Origin: CAZZKG01 sp964654825
GTDB taxonomy: Bacteria > Gemmatimonadota > CAZMKB01
Assembly (NCBI GenBank): GCA_964654825.1
Contig: CAZZKG010000027.1
Span: 1-47,486 of the forward strand
Reading direction: 5' to 3'
Length of the DNA: 47,486 nucleotides
Made by a program: the position numbers and the translations under genes. Positions 8,382-17,629 of this stretch are shown one piece after another. The notes under the pieces were generated by a model, which had not been told where the DNA came from, ran no database searches, and saw only the letters and a list, made by a program, of their open reading frames with translations. Within the stretch, counting starts at the first letter, position 1, and each line of letters begins with the position of its first letter.

Positions 8382-8518
8382 CAGAGGAGAGTGCTTGGAA
8401 AATAATCTTTTGGATAGAAAACGGATAACGAATGATACGTTAAAATTGATATAAGTATTTCAATTTCATTGTCATGTCTGTGCAGTTCGGTAGAAACATT
8501 TGATGGAGGCTGAGAACA

Positions 8519-10696
8519 ATGCGACACGTGAGAATAGAACAGTGGCTCTTACTCGTTCTCCCGATCCTTCTGCTGTTGTTTATGAATGTGACCGTGGAGG
8601 GGACGAAGGTAACCAGGAGAGCTGAGATTACTGATATCCGAGCTCTCCTCAACCTCGCACCCGAGGGAAGTGTTCCGGCGATGGCGGTCCCACGATTGAA
8701 CTGTGACATTTCGCGGGACAACTGCGGCTCGATCACACCTTCGGGGGGTTCGGTGTTTATCGCCGATGGTGCTCGGAATACAACTGATGGAACTCTCTTT
8801 TTCGTGGACGTCCCCGCCGGCGCCGACGGGGTGTTTCAGATGGATCCTGCCACCTGCGAGATCGTTTCCGGCACGTACTACAGTGTCAACTACGGCCTGT
8901 CGCAGCGGGGGATCGGGTATGATCCGGAGCATCACCACATCTGGGTGGGAAGCTGGAACGACTATTACCTGAACCAGCACGAGGCGACACCGCCATATAC
9001 ACAGATTGCGACGAACTACGTCGGGCTGGGGATTGCATCGCTTGCAGTTGATGATTCGAACGATCTGCTGTTCGTCGGCACCAATTCATATCCCGATTAC
9101 GTGTACGTATTCGATATCTCGGGAGGGGTGCTCGATACACTGCTCGGTGCCTGGGAAGTCCCATGGCAGACGACCACAGACGGCTATGACATGGCCGGTA
9201 TGGGATTCGACGATGACAGCGGCCAGCTGGTTATGATCAATCAGAGGACAGCCCCCATGCCGAGGGAGATGTTCGAATTCGATCTTGTCAATGGTCTTTC
9301 TGCTGCAGGGTATTGCGATCTTGCACATACCGCCTATGCATGGGGAATAGCTCTGGTCGAGGATGGTGACCCAACCCCGACGTCCTTCCATACTTACAAT
9401 CCGGACATTACCGGTTTTGCTCCTCCTTTCAATGTGGATGAGTACGGGATACCGGTGGTATATCCACCGTTTGATCTTATCTGTGAAGTAACCTGGGAAG
9501 GTGATACCGATCTGGCATGGACCAATGCAGAAGAATACGACAGCGTCAAAATATACAGGAATTTGGAGCTCATTGTCACGCTCCCCGGTGAAACGACTGA
9601 ATATCTGGATGTCGATCCTCCTATTGGTTTTAAATCTTATGGTGTGTCAGGTGTCATTGGATCTGATGAAAGTGGACAGGTCACATGTGAAACGGTCATA
9701 TTGCCCGCCGGGGAGGTCTGCTTCGATTTCAACAACACCGATGGCGGCTGGACCGCTCATCACTACCTCGATTGGGAATGGGGATATCCGAGTGTCCAGA
9801 TCGACGGGAATGCCTGGGAGTCAAACATCCAGGCCAACTACTTCAATAGTGCCTGCGGTGAGCTCGATTCTCCGGTGATAAACCTCGGTTCCGACGGCGG
9901 ATGGTTGTATTTCGATTCATACAACTACGTGGAGTGTTCCTGGGACGGCTGGAACGTGCAGATTTCAATTGACGGCGGAGAAAACTGGTCGATGCTCGAG
10001 CCGCTCGAAGGATATGACCAGGGATCGCCATACGGAGGATGCGATCACAGCCTCTACGGGGACACTAACTGCGGGTATGGGGAGTACGAGACCTGGAATT
10101 TCGACCTGACAGGTTATCCCAACGAGAGCGTCCGGATCAGAATCTGGATGGGATCGGATACGAGTGTCTCGTATACCGGCCTTGTCATCGACAATGTATG
10201 CATGGCTGGTGGATCAGTTCCGTCTATAATGAATGAGTGCGAGCTCCTCAACGTCGACATGGATGGTGACAGTATACCGGACGTACATGTCGGCGACTAT
10301 ATGTATTTTCGCGCCACGTTTGCCAATATGTCTCCGGATCCTGTCGAGTATGGTGTCGAGCATCTCGTCCATGGTTTAACGACGTGTCCACCGGAAGGGG
10401 ACCCTCTGATCACCTATGGTCCGAACTGCCGTGACACGATAGAAACAGGCGATTTCAGGACACACTACTACCGTGTCATGGTTCCTGATAACAATCGACT
10501 GCTCGATTTTAATCCGTTCGCCTACGAGGTGGTTTCGTGGGTGTGTAATGACGGTGTTCCCATCAGTGAAACCTTTCGGTGCTGCTTCGAGGTGACGCTG
10601 CTTCCGGCATGGGAACCGCCACCGGTAAGTGATCCGATACACGATTTCGTTTTTGAAGAGATCGATGAACCACCTGATCTGAAGAGTGAAATGTAA
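8519..10696 (+). CDS. Secreted multidomain protein, tandem paralog 2
   Basis: The 725-residue product is collinear with paralog 1 from end to end. It has a signal peptide (WLLLVLPILLLLFMNVTVEG), the CDISRDNCGSITPS cysteine motif, the SWNDYYLNQHEATPPY and GYDMAGMGFDDDSGQLVMINQ segments, the fibronectin-like module, the jelly-roll region beginning CFDFNNTDGGWTAHH, the acidic DMDGDSIPDVH motif, and a WEPPPVSDPIHDFVFEEID tail. The ATG at 8519 follows a GGAGG site at about 8505. Base composition is lower in GC and third-position choices differ widely from paralog 1, yet short blocks are identical (for example 35 bases at 8801-8835). The 137-base gap upstream shows no strong promoter, so co-transcription with paralog 1 is possible. 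Confidence 0.9.
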   Translation: MRHVRIEQWLLLVLPILLLLFMNVTVEGTKVTRRAEITDIRALLNLAPEGSVPAMAVPRLNCDISRDNCGSITPSGGSVFIADGARNTTDGTLFFVDVPAGADGVFQMDPATCEIVSGTYYSVNYGLSQRGIGYDPEHHHIWVGSWNDYYLNQHEATPPYTQIATNYVGLGIASLAVDDSNDLLFVGTNSYPDYVYVFDISGGVLDTLLGAWEVPWQTTTDGYDMAGMGFDDDSGQLVMINQRTAPMPREMFEFDLVNGLSAAGYCDLAHTAYAWGIALVEDGDPTPTSFHTYNPDITGFAPPFNVDEYGIPVVYPPFDLICEVTWEGDTDLAWTNAEEYDSVKIYRNLELIVTLPGETTEYLDVDPPIGFKSYGVSGVIGSDESGQVTCETVILPAGEVCFDFNNTDGGWTAHHYLDWEWGYPSVQIDGNAWESNIQANYFNSACGELDSPVINLGSDGGWLYFDSYNYVECSWDGWNVQISIDGGENWSMLEPLEGYDQGSPYGGCDHSLYGDTNCGYGEYETWNFDLTGYPNESVRIRIWMGSDTSVSYTGLVIDNVCMAGGSVPSIMNECELLNVDMDGDSIPDVHVGDYMYFRATFANMSPDPVEYGVEHLVHGLTTCPPEGDPLITYGPNCRDTIETGDFRTHYYRVMVPDNNRLLDFNPFAYEVVSWVCNDGVPISETFRCCFEVTLLPAWEPPPVSDPIHDFVFEEIDEPPDLKSEM

Positions 10697-10838
10697 TTGT
10701 GTTGTGATAACGCTCCTGGAGCGGAACTACGAGGATAGGTCATTCTGTGAGACAGAGCGAGAGGAGGTACCGGATTTAATATTATTCACTGTGGAATTCT
10801 AACTGAAACCGAAAATTCTTTAACCGAGGAGGACAACC

Positions 10839-13010
10839 ATGGGGAGGAATATTACGTATCTGATTGTAATTATCGCTGTTCTGGGTTTCTTCACGCAGTT
10901 GACCCTCGAAGGCTCCAGGATTTCTCCTGAGTATCCGGGACCCGGACCTGGAGAGGCACTCAATCTCGACATGGCAGAAGGCGGTTTGCCGCACCCCTCG
11001 GCCGTGCGCTCGGCCTGCGACATTTCGAGGGACAACTGCGGCTCGATCACGCCGATCTACAACACCGTTTTCACCGCGGACGGTGCGTATAACCCTGTCG
11101 ACAATACGATCTTCTTCTGTGATGTGCCGTCGGGGAGTGACGGTACGTTTCAGTTCGATCCCGTGACGTGCACGGTGGTCTCCGGAACCTACTACACCGT
11201 GAATTTCGGATTGTCCGAGAGGGGGATGGCATTTGATCCGAACAGGTACCGGTTCTGGGAAGGGGGATGGGGGGACTATTACATGAATCAGTATGAAGCC
11301 ACCCCTCCCTATGCGGTCGTCGAATACAACTGGGTGGGTCTCCCGGTAGCCTCGGGGGCGGTCGATCCGGCGAACGATTATCTTTTCATCGGCACGAATG
11401 CTTTTCCCGACATGGTGTATGCCTACGATATATCCACCGGATCGCTGGGGTCAGTACTCGGCTCCTGGGCCGTTCCATGGCAGACCACGTACGACGGCTA
11501 CGACATGGCGGGGATGTCTTTCGATGACGATAGCGGCCAGTTGGTCATGGTCAACCAGTACGCGGCAGGGCCGGGCATCACGAGGGAGGCGTTCGACGTC
11601 GATCTGGCCGGGGGACTCACGGCGGCGGGCTACTGCGAGCTTTCCAGTACGAATTATGCCTGGGGAATCGGTCTCATCGAGGACGGGGATCCGGCACCGA
11701 CGACGTATTACACCTACAATCCCGACATCACGGGTTTTTCCCCTCCCTTCGACGTCGATGAATACGGAATCCCGGCGGTCTATCCGCCGACGGATCTCGC
11801 GTGCGAGGTCACCGTCGATGCGGATGTCTCGATGTCCTGGACCAACTCTCAGGACTATGACAACGTCAACATCTACAGAAACGGCGGACTCATCGCCACT
11901 CTGCCCGGCAGTTCGACGTCCTATCTCGACGTTGCTCCGGGGACCGGTTTCCACACCTATGGAGTTTCCGGAGTGATCGGTCCTGATGAGAGTGGCCAGG
12001 TCACCTGCGACGTGGTCGTGATGCCAGGGGGCGAAGTCTGTTTCGATTTCAACGAAACGGACGGTGCATGGAGTGCCGGCGGTTACTCTGACTGGCAGTG
12101 GGGTACCCCCAGCTACGTCATCGACGGAAACGCCTGGGAGACAAATATCGGCGCCAACTACTTCAACAGTAGCTGCGGCTGGCTGGATTCACCGACCATC
12201 AACTTAGGCGAAGAGGGTGGCTGGCTCTCATTCGACAGCTACACCTACGTCGAGTGCAGCTGGGATGGCTGGAACGTCCAGATCACGACCGACGGCGGTG
12301 CCACTTGGTCCGTGATTGACCCGATTTTCGGGTATGATCAGGGCGTGCCGTACGGTGCCTGCGACGAAGGTCTCGGCGGCGACACCAATTGCGGCTACGG
12401 CGAAGTCGAGACGTGGGACTTCGATCTGACAGGTTATCCCAACACGACGGTCATGGTCAGGTTCCTGTTCGAGTCCGACTCGAGTGTCGCATACAGCGGT
12501 CCGGTCATCGACAATGTCTGTGTGGCAGGCGGGACGGTGCCTTCCGTGATGATCCAGTGTCAATTGCTCAACCTCGACCGGGATGGCGATGGGGTGAGAG
12601 ATGTCCACATAGGCGAGAACATGTACTACAGTGCGACTTATATCAACCTGATGGGAGAGGAAGTGGAGTACGGAGGGGAGACATTCTGGTATGCCCAACA
12701 AACTTGTCCCGATCCTGAATTTCCGGTCGATCACCGTGGTCCGGAGTGTAAGGGTGTACTCGAACCGAATGGAATCGCAACCCATTATTACTGGATTCCA
12801 GTTCCCCTTAACGACTACCTGTTGACTGTGAATCCATTCGTGTGGGAGGTCAGATCCTGGGAGTGCCTGGACGGGGTACCGCAGTTCGAAACAGGACGGT
12901 GCTGTATGGATGTGATTCTACTCCCGGGCTGGGAGCCGCCTCCGGTACCGGAAGCGTTCGAAGGATTTGAGGTCTTCGAGTTCGACGGACCACCTGACTT
13001 CTCGAACTAG
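10839..13010 (+). CDS. Secreted multidomain protein, tandem paralog 3
   Basis: The 723-residue product has the same architecture as paralogs 1 and 2. Its signal segment is ITYLIVIIAVLGFFTQLTLEG. It keeps the CDISRDNCGSITP motif, the DYYMNQYEATPPYAVVE segment, the GYDMAGMSFDDDSGQLVMVNQ motif, a fibronectin-like module, a jelly-roll region beginning CFDFNETDGAWSAGG, the DRDGDGVRDVHIGENMYYSA motif and the tail after WEPPPV. The ATG at 10839 has a GAGGAGG site at 10826-10832. It shares a 39-base identical block with paralog 1 (12329-12367). Function is unknown. The repeated acidic DxDGDGxxDVH segment suggests calcium-stabilised folding, and the extracellular domains suggest surface or matrix roles. 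Confidence 0.9.
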   Translation: MGRNITYLIVIIAVLGFFTQLTLEGSRISPEYPGPGPGEALNLDMAEGGLPHPSAVRSACDISRDNCGSITPIYNTVFTADGAYNPVDNTIFFCDVPSGSDGTFQFDPVTCTVVSGTYYTVNFGLSERGMAFDPNRYRFWEGGWGDYYMNQYEATPPYAVVEYNWVGLPVASGAVDPANDYLFIGTNAFPDMVYAYDISTGSLGSVLGSWAVPWQTTYDGYDMAGMSFDDDSGQLVMVNQYAAGPGITREAFDVDLAGGLTAAGYCELSSTNYAWGIGLIEDGDPAPTTYYTYNPDITGFSPPFDVDEYGIPAVYPPTDLACEVTVDADVSMSWTNSQDYDNVNIYRNGGLIATLPGSSTSYLDVAPGTGFHTYGVSGVIGPDESGQVTCDVVVMPGGEVCFDFNETDGAWSAGGYSDWQWGTPSYVIDGNAWETNIGANYFNSSCGWLDSPTINLGEEGGWLSFDSYTYVECSWDGWNVQITTDGGATWSVIDPIFGYDQGVPYGACDEGLGGDTNCGYGEVETWDFDLTGYPNTTVMVRFLFESDSSVAYSGPVIDNVCVAGGTVPSVMIQCQLLNLDRDGDGVRDVHIGENMYYSATYINLMGEEVEYGGETFWYAQQTCPDPEFPVDHRGPECKGVLEPNGIATHYYWIPVPLNDYLLTVNPFVWEVRSWECLDGVPQFETGRCCMDVILLPGWEPPPVPEAFEGFEVFEFDGPPDFSN

Positions 13011-13068
13011 ACATCCTGTATCTTAGATTTCTATAGTGCAAGAGGATATACCCTTGTGCCTTGGAAAG

Positions 13069-13136
13069 CGGGCGGGCAGGATATCGCTTTTAACGGTCAA
13101 CCCCTCGGTCGAGTGAAAGAGATTCCTGCCTGCCCG
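13069..13136. other. Inverted repeat between convergent genes
   Basis: Arms of 13 bases with one mismatch (13069-13081 and 13124-13136) enclose a 42-base loop in the gap between paralog 3 and the convergent dnaE2 gene. It is not followed by a T run on either strand. It may act as a weak bidirectional terminator or may be the relic of a small repeat element. Confidence 0.4.
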
Positions 13137-13212
13137 TATACCAAGATCGAAGCAGAGATGACGTGCCCCTTATGTACTGCCACCGGATCAACATTGCCTC
13201 ATCTATAGCCCA

Positions 13213-16200
13213 TCACGGGACACTCAGGTAGCGCCTCGGCACCTTTGTGATAGACGTCGCGGTGACGGTAGGGCTGTCGTACTCGCAGTTGACACGGCCC
13301 GTGATGAAGTAGGGGCCCCTCCCGTCGATGACGCCGCCGAGCCGACGGTAGGCGTCGGGGAAGAGAACCACCTCGAACGTGCCGCTCAGGTCCTCGAACG
13401 AGAGGAATTTCATGAGCCTGCCGTCCTTCGTACCGATCCGCTTCTGCGAGATGAGCCAGCCGATGAGGGTCGAGACCCTGCCATCGCGGCGGGCGAGCTC
13501 CTTCGCGGTGACGACGTCCTTCCTGCGGGATGCCTTCTCGAAGAGGCTGAGCGGGTGGACGGAGATGGTGAAATCCAGGAGCTCCGACTCGAGCCGGAGC
13601 TTCTCGGCCTTTGAGTAGTCCCGGAACCGGGGGATCCGGCCCGCCCTCCACCGCGCCTCGAGCTCCCGCGCGAAGAGAGGCCCTTCGAGCGGCCCCGGTG
13701 GCGCCGACCCACCGCCTGCGAGCAGGTCGTAGGTGAGCTCGAGCCGCCACAACAGCTCAGGCCGGGTGAGCTCGAAGCAGTCTGTGGCCCCGACGAGGAT
13801 GAGCTTCTCGGCGCTCTTTTTCTCGATCCGGGTCCTGGTGAGGAGATCGGTGAGCGACTCGAACCGTCCCGCGCGGCTCCGGGCTGCCACCACGGCTTTT
13901 GCGTCGCCGGTGGGAAGCCCCTTGATCTGCATGAGGCCCACACGTACCCGGTCACCGGCGCCGGTGTACTCGACGGCGCTACAGTTGACGTGCGGAGGCA
14001 GGATCGTAAGCCCTATCCTGCGGGCCTCCTCGACGTAGACCGAGGTGTGGTAGAAGCCGCCCATGTTCGAGATGACCGCCGCCATGAACTCGGCGGGGTA
14101 GTGGGCCTTCAAGTAGGCGACCTGGTAGGAAAGCCGGGCGAAGGAAGCGCTGTGCGCCTTGCAGAAGGCGTAGCCGCCGAAACTCTCGATCTGCCGCCAT
14201 ATCTCGCCGGCGACCTCCGGGGCCACGCCGTTCGCGGCGGCGCCCGCAAGAAACCGCTCGCGGAGGGCAGCCATCGCCTCCTTCGAACGCATCTTCCCGC
14301 TCATTGCCCGCCGCAGGAGGTCGGCCTCCCCGAGGCTCATGCCGGAGATTGCGTGGGCAACCTTGATCACGTCTTCCTGGTAGATCATGACGCCGTAGGT
14401 CTCGGACAGGAGCGGCTCGAGGTCCGGGTGGAGGTACGTGGGCTTCTCCCTGCCGTTGTGGCGGGCGATGTAGGCCTGCATCATACCGCTCTCGGCGACC
14501 CCCGGCCGGATGACTGAGCTCGCCGCGGTGAGTTCCTCGTAGCTTTTGACCCTGAGCTTGACGAGGAGGCTCCGCATGGCGGGTGACTCGATGTAGAAGC
14601 AGCCGATGGTCTTCCCCTCACGGATGAGCCGGGCGGTAGCCTCATCGCCCGCGAGCGCCTCCGGTACCTCGACCGGTGGAGGCGAGCCGGTGCGGTCTGT
14701 CACGATGCGACTGACGTCGGCCAGAACGGACAGGGACCGCTGGCTGAGGAGGTCGATCTTCAAGAGCCCCATGTCCTCGACGGGGTACATGTCGTACTGG
14801 GTGACCACGAATCCCTTCGGGGCCCGCTCGAGCGGGACGTAGTCGGTGAGGGGGGCGGGCGAGACCACGATCCCGCCCGCGTGGATGGAGATGTGCCGCG
14901 GGAACCCCAGGATCCGCCCCGCGATGGCCGAAATGCTTCGAAGCGGCTCTTCGTCGAAACGCAGATCCCGGCACTCGGGATAGCGCTCGGCAAGCTCGTC
15001 GAAGTTCGCGGCCCCCCAGTGGGGAAGCCGCTCGGTAACCCGCTCGATCTCCTTCTGCGGGATCCCGATCGCTTTCCCGACTTCCCGCACCGCCGCCCGT
15101 ATCGCGAAGGTAACGTGCGTCGAGATCATGGCCACCCGGTCCCGGCCGTAGGTCTCGTAGACGTGCTCGATCACTTCATCCCGCCTCTTCCAGCAGAAAT
15201 CGAGGTCAATGTCAGGCGGGGAATCCCGCTCAGAATTGAGAAACCGCTCGAAGTAAAGGTTGTAACGTATTGGATCAATGTGAGTTATGTTGAGGATATA
15301 GGACACCATACTGCCCGCCGCCGATCCCCTTCCGATGGTGGGGATCCCCCGCCTGCGGGCGGTGCGGGCGATGTCCCAGACGATGAGAAAGTAGTCGGAG
15401 AATCCGGAGGCCTCGATTACAGCGAGCTCATCCCGCAGCCGGTCGAGAACCCGCGGACGTATGGGGTGGTACCGCCTGCGGATCCCTTCGAAACAGAGCT
15501 TCGATAGGTAGGAGAAGGCAGTTTCGCCGGGGGGCAGGGGGAACTTCGGCAGAAGCCATCTCCCGGACTCGAGCTCGACGTCGCACGCCGAAGCGACCTC
15601 CCGGGTGTTCGTGATCGCCTCGGGGATCTCGGCGAAGATCCGCGCCATCTCGCGGGGGCTTTTGAGCCAGCAGTCCGGCCGGCCGGTCATGTGAGAGGGG
15701 AGGACGTCGGTGTTGGTGTTCTCCCGGATCGCGACGAGGACACGGTGCACTTCGTGCCCCGCGGGCCTGCAGAAGTGGACGGCGTTGGTCGCAACGAGCG
15801 GAATACCGGCCCTTCGGGAGAAAGCAACCCTCTCTCTGACGTACTTGGGGGAGGGGACCGCGAGCGGTGCCCTGAGCTCGACCGCGATGTCGGATGCGCC
15901 CCGCTCGCGCACGAGGAGGTCGAGAAGCGCCAGGGAGTCGGTGAGCACGATCACGCCGGGCCCGGCCCGGAGGAGAAGATCGGAGATCGGAATTGCATCC
16001 TCCAGGTGACGGCGCGTCGTGAGACGGCACAGCTCGGCAAACCCCGCCCTGGTCTTAGCGAGGAGCACGGCCCGCTCGTCCACTTCGAAACAGGAGGCCC
16101 GCTTCTCGCCACCCTCGCCGGAAGCGGCCAGCTCGACCCCGAGGATGGGTTTGATGCCGGCGGATGTGGCCTTCCGGTAGAAGGGGACCACGCCGTAGAG

Positions 16201-16341
16201 GCCGTTCGTGTCGGTGACGGCGAGGGCTTTCATGCCCCCCGCCGCTGCGGCCTCGATGAGAGAGGCCGACGTGTCCGCCCCCGAGAGAAAAGAGTAGCTG
16301 GTGTGGCAGTGGAGGTGCACGAAGGGGGGAGGGGGAGGCAT
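13213..16341 (-). CDS. dnaE2: Error-prone DNA polymerase III alpha subunit DnaE2 (ImuC)
   Basis: DnaE2 is the SOS-induced C-family polymerase that, with a Y-family partner, copies past damaged bases. The 1042-residue length matches DnaE2 rather than the longer replicative DnaE. The PHP domain opens with HLHCHTSYSF (residues 9-18) and ALAVTDTNGLYG. The palm carries PDIDLDFC at about 375-382 with two catalytic aspartates, and a third candidate lies in GLLKIDLLSQRSLS (about 525). Helix-hairpin-helix and OB-fold regions follow (VSTLIGWLISQKRIGTKDG near the C-terminus). The start lies only 3 bases after the dinB stop, with a GAGGG-type site inside dinB, so the two polymerases are translated together behind lexA. 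It ends about 200 bases from the convergent paralog 3. Confidence 0.95.
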   Translation of the reverse strand: MPPPPPFVHLHCHTSYSFLSGADTSASLIEAAAAGGMKALAVTDTNGLYGVVPFYRKATSAGIKPILGVELAASGEGGEKRASCFEVDERAVLLAKTRAGFAELCRLTTRRHLEDAIPISDLLLRAGPGVIVLTDSLALLDLLVRERGASDIAVELRAPLAVPSPKYVRERVAFSRRAGIPLVATNAVHFCRPAGHEVHRVLVAIRENTNTDVLPSHMTGRPDCWLKSPREMARIFAEIPEAITNTREVASACDVELESGRWLLPKFPLPPGETAFSYLSKLCFEGIRRRYHPIRPRVLDRLRDELAVIEASGFSDYFLIVWDIARTARRRGIPTIGRGSAAGSMVSYILNITHIDPIRYNLYFERFLNSERDSPPDIDLDFCWKRRDEVIEHVYETYGRDRVAMISTHVTFAIRAAVREVGKAIGIPQKEIERVTERLPHWGAANFDELAERYPECRDLRFDEEPLRSISAIAGRILGFPRHISIHAGGIVVSPAPLTDYVPLERAPKGFVVTQYDMYPVEDMGLLKIDLLSQRSLSVLADVSRIVTDRTGSPPPVEVPEALAGDEATARLIREGKTIGCFYIESPAMRSLLVKLRVKSYEELTAASSVIRPGVAESGMMQAYIARHNGREKPTYLHPDLEPLLSETYGVMIYQEDVIKVAHAISGMSLGEADLLRRAMSGKMRSKEAMAALRERFLAGAAANGVAPEVAGEIWRQIESFGGYAFCKAHSASFARLSYQVAYLKAHYPAEFMAAVISNMGGFYHTSVYVEEARRIGLTILPPHVNCSAVEYTGAGDRVRVGLMQIKGLPTGDAKAVVAARSRAGRFESLTDLLTRTRIEKKSAEKLILVGATDCFELTRPELLWRLELTYDLLAGGGSAPPGPLEGPLFARELEARWRAGRIPRFRDYSKAEKLRLESELLDFTISVHPLSLFEKASRRKDVVTAKELARRDGRVSTLIGWLISQKRIGTKDGRLMKFLSFEDLSGTFEVVLFPDAYRRLGGVIDGRGPYFITGRVNCEYDSPTVTATSITKVPRRYLSVP

Positions 16342-16344
16342 CGC

Positions 16345-17550
16345 TTACGCCCTCACGCCGAGCAGGAGCTCCCTCGCGACGAATATGGACCTCGACCCGT
16401 GTCTGTCCCGTATCCTGTCTATCCCCTGGTAGAGCGAGCGGAACCTGCTTTCGAACGGCTCGCTGAAGAGGTTGCCGCAGACGGGTGCGGGGGTGAGCCC
16501 GGAGAAGGAGACACCGATGAGCCTCACGCGCGTGCGCCGCTCCCAGGACCTGTTGATGAGGCTCGAGATGACGGGGAAGAGCTTCCGGTCCATGTTGGTG
16601 GGCTCTTCGAGCATCTCGGCGCGGGTGATCGTTTTGAAATCGGAGTACCTGAGCTTGAGTGTGACCCGTCGTGCCACAAGGTCCGATTGCCTGAGGGTTG
16701 AGCAGGCGCTCTCGGTGAGGGCGAATGCGGTCGGCACGACGACGTCGGGGTCGGTGGTGTCGGTCTCGAACGTCCGGTCCCGGCTCACCGATTTCGCACG
16801 CGGCCGGGCTTTCGACCGCGAGTCGGATGGTTCGAAGTCTTCGCCGAGGAACACGCTCCCGAGCCCCATGGCGCTTGTGTGCAGGTAGGAGCCGACCTTG
16901 CCGAAGGTGATCCTCAGGAGCTCCTCGTCGAACCGCGCGAGCTCGCCTATCCTGCGAATGCCGAGACGCTTCAGGTGTGCCCCGGTCTTCTCCCCCACAC
17001 CGGGGAGTATCCCGATGGGGAGAGGGGAGAGGAAGCCGGCTTCGTACCCTGCCATGATGGAGAGGATGCCGGCGGGTTTCGCGCAGCGGGATGCCACCTT
17101 CGCGATGAGCTTGTTCGTCGCCACGCCCACGGATGCCGAGAGGCCGGTCTCCTTCTGTATCGCGCCACGGATCCGCTCGGCGGCCTCGACCGGGTGGCCG
17201 AGCAGCCTCCTCGTGCCGGTCAGGTCCAGGTATGCCTCGTCTATCGAGACCGGTTCGACCGAGGGCGCGTGGTGCCTCAGGAGGCGGAAGATCTTCGCCG
17301 ATGCTCCGGCGTACTTCTCGAAGTCGCCCCTCAGGAAGACGGCATGGGGACAGAGACGTTTCGCCGCAGCGAGCGGCATGGCCGAATGGATGCCGTAGGT
17401 CCGCGCCTCGTACGATGCCGCCGCTACGACGCCCCTCCCGTCCGGGTTGCCGCCGACTATGACCGGTTTGCCGAGAAGCGACGGATCAAAGAGCCGCTCG
17501 ACCGAGACGAAGAAGGTATCCATATCGATGTGAAGGATCTGTCGGGTCAT
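16345..17550 (-). CDS. dinB: DNA polymerase IV (DinB), Y-family translesion polymerase
   Basis: The 401-residue product begins MTRQILHIDMDTFF, so the first catalytic aspartate is D9. The second acidic pair, D104-E105, lies in SIDEAYLDLTG. All three metal ligands are therefore present, unlike the inactive ImuB proteins that usually occupy this place in lexA-imuA-imuB-dnaE2 cassettes. The little-finger domain spans roughly 240-345. A GNLFSE segment near residue 360 sits where DinB proteins often carry a QLxLF beta-clamp motif. A strong GGGAGGG ribosome-binding site precedes the ATG. It lies between lexA (80 bases upstream) and dnaE2 (3 bases downstream). No imuA-like gene is seen. A direct-repeat candidate operator lies just upstream. 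Confidence 0.95.
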   Translation of the reverse strand: MTRQILHIDMDTFFVSVERLFDPSLLGKPVIVGGNPDGRGVVAAASYEARTYGIHSAMPLAAAKRLCPHAVFLRGDFEKYAGASAKIFRLLRHHAPSVEPVSIDEAYLDLTGTRRLLGHPVEAAERIRGAIQKETGLSASVGVATNKLIAKVASRCAKPAGILSIMAGYEAGFLSPLPIGILPGVGEKTGAHLKRLGIRRIGELARFDEELLRITFGKVGSYLHTSAMGLGSVFLGEDFEPSDSRSKARPRAKSVSRDRTFETDTTDPDVVVPTAFALTESACSTLRQSDLVARRVTLKLRYSDFKTITRAEMLEEPTNMDRKLFPVISSLINRSWERRTRVRLIGVSFSGLTPAPVCGNLFSEPFESRFRSLYQGIDRIRDRHGSRSIFVARELLLGVRA

Positions 17551-17586
17551 CGGGTGGTGCCCTCCCTTATACCGCGTGGAGTGTGT

Positions 17587-17604
17587 GGCGAAAAAAAGGC
17601 GAAA
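17587..17604 (-). promoter_or_regulatory. Candidate SOS operator upstream of dinB (direct repeat)
   Basis: Read on the minus strand, TTTCGCC occurs twice with an 11-base period (17598-17604, then 17587-17593) in the lexA-dinB gap. The same arrangement lies in the lexA promoter. I cannot place a convincing promoter around it: a TATAAG box at about 17564 would be too close to the ribosome-binding site. The operator may therefore act on a weak internal promoter or on readthrough from lexA. Confidence 0.55.
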
Positions 17605-17629
17605 GTGTAATGCAAAAAAAACGCAATAT

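Noticed and set aside
15691..16701. A 336-codon plus-strand open frame antisense to dnaE2 and dinB
   Set aside because: High-GC coding on the opposite strand creates long mirror frames. The product is low in hydrophobic order and lacks known motifs, while dnaE2 and dinB carry full catalytic motifs.
16345..17550. Calling this gene imuB because of its place before dnaE2
   Set aside because: The catalytic residues D9, D104 and E105 are all present and the sequence is DinB-like.
16879..17610. A plus-strand open frame antisense to dinB
   Set aside because: Shadow of dinB; no ribosome-binding site, arginine- and glycine-rich nonsense composition.
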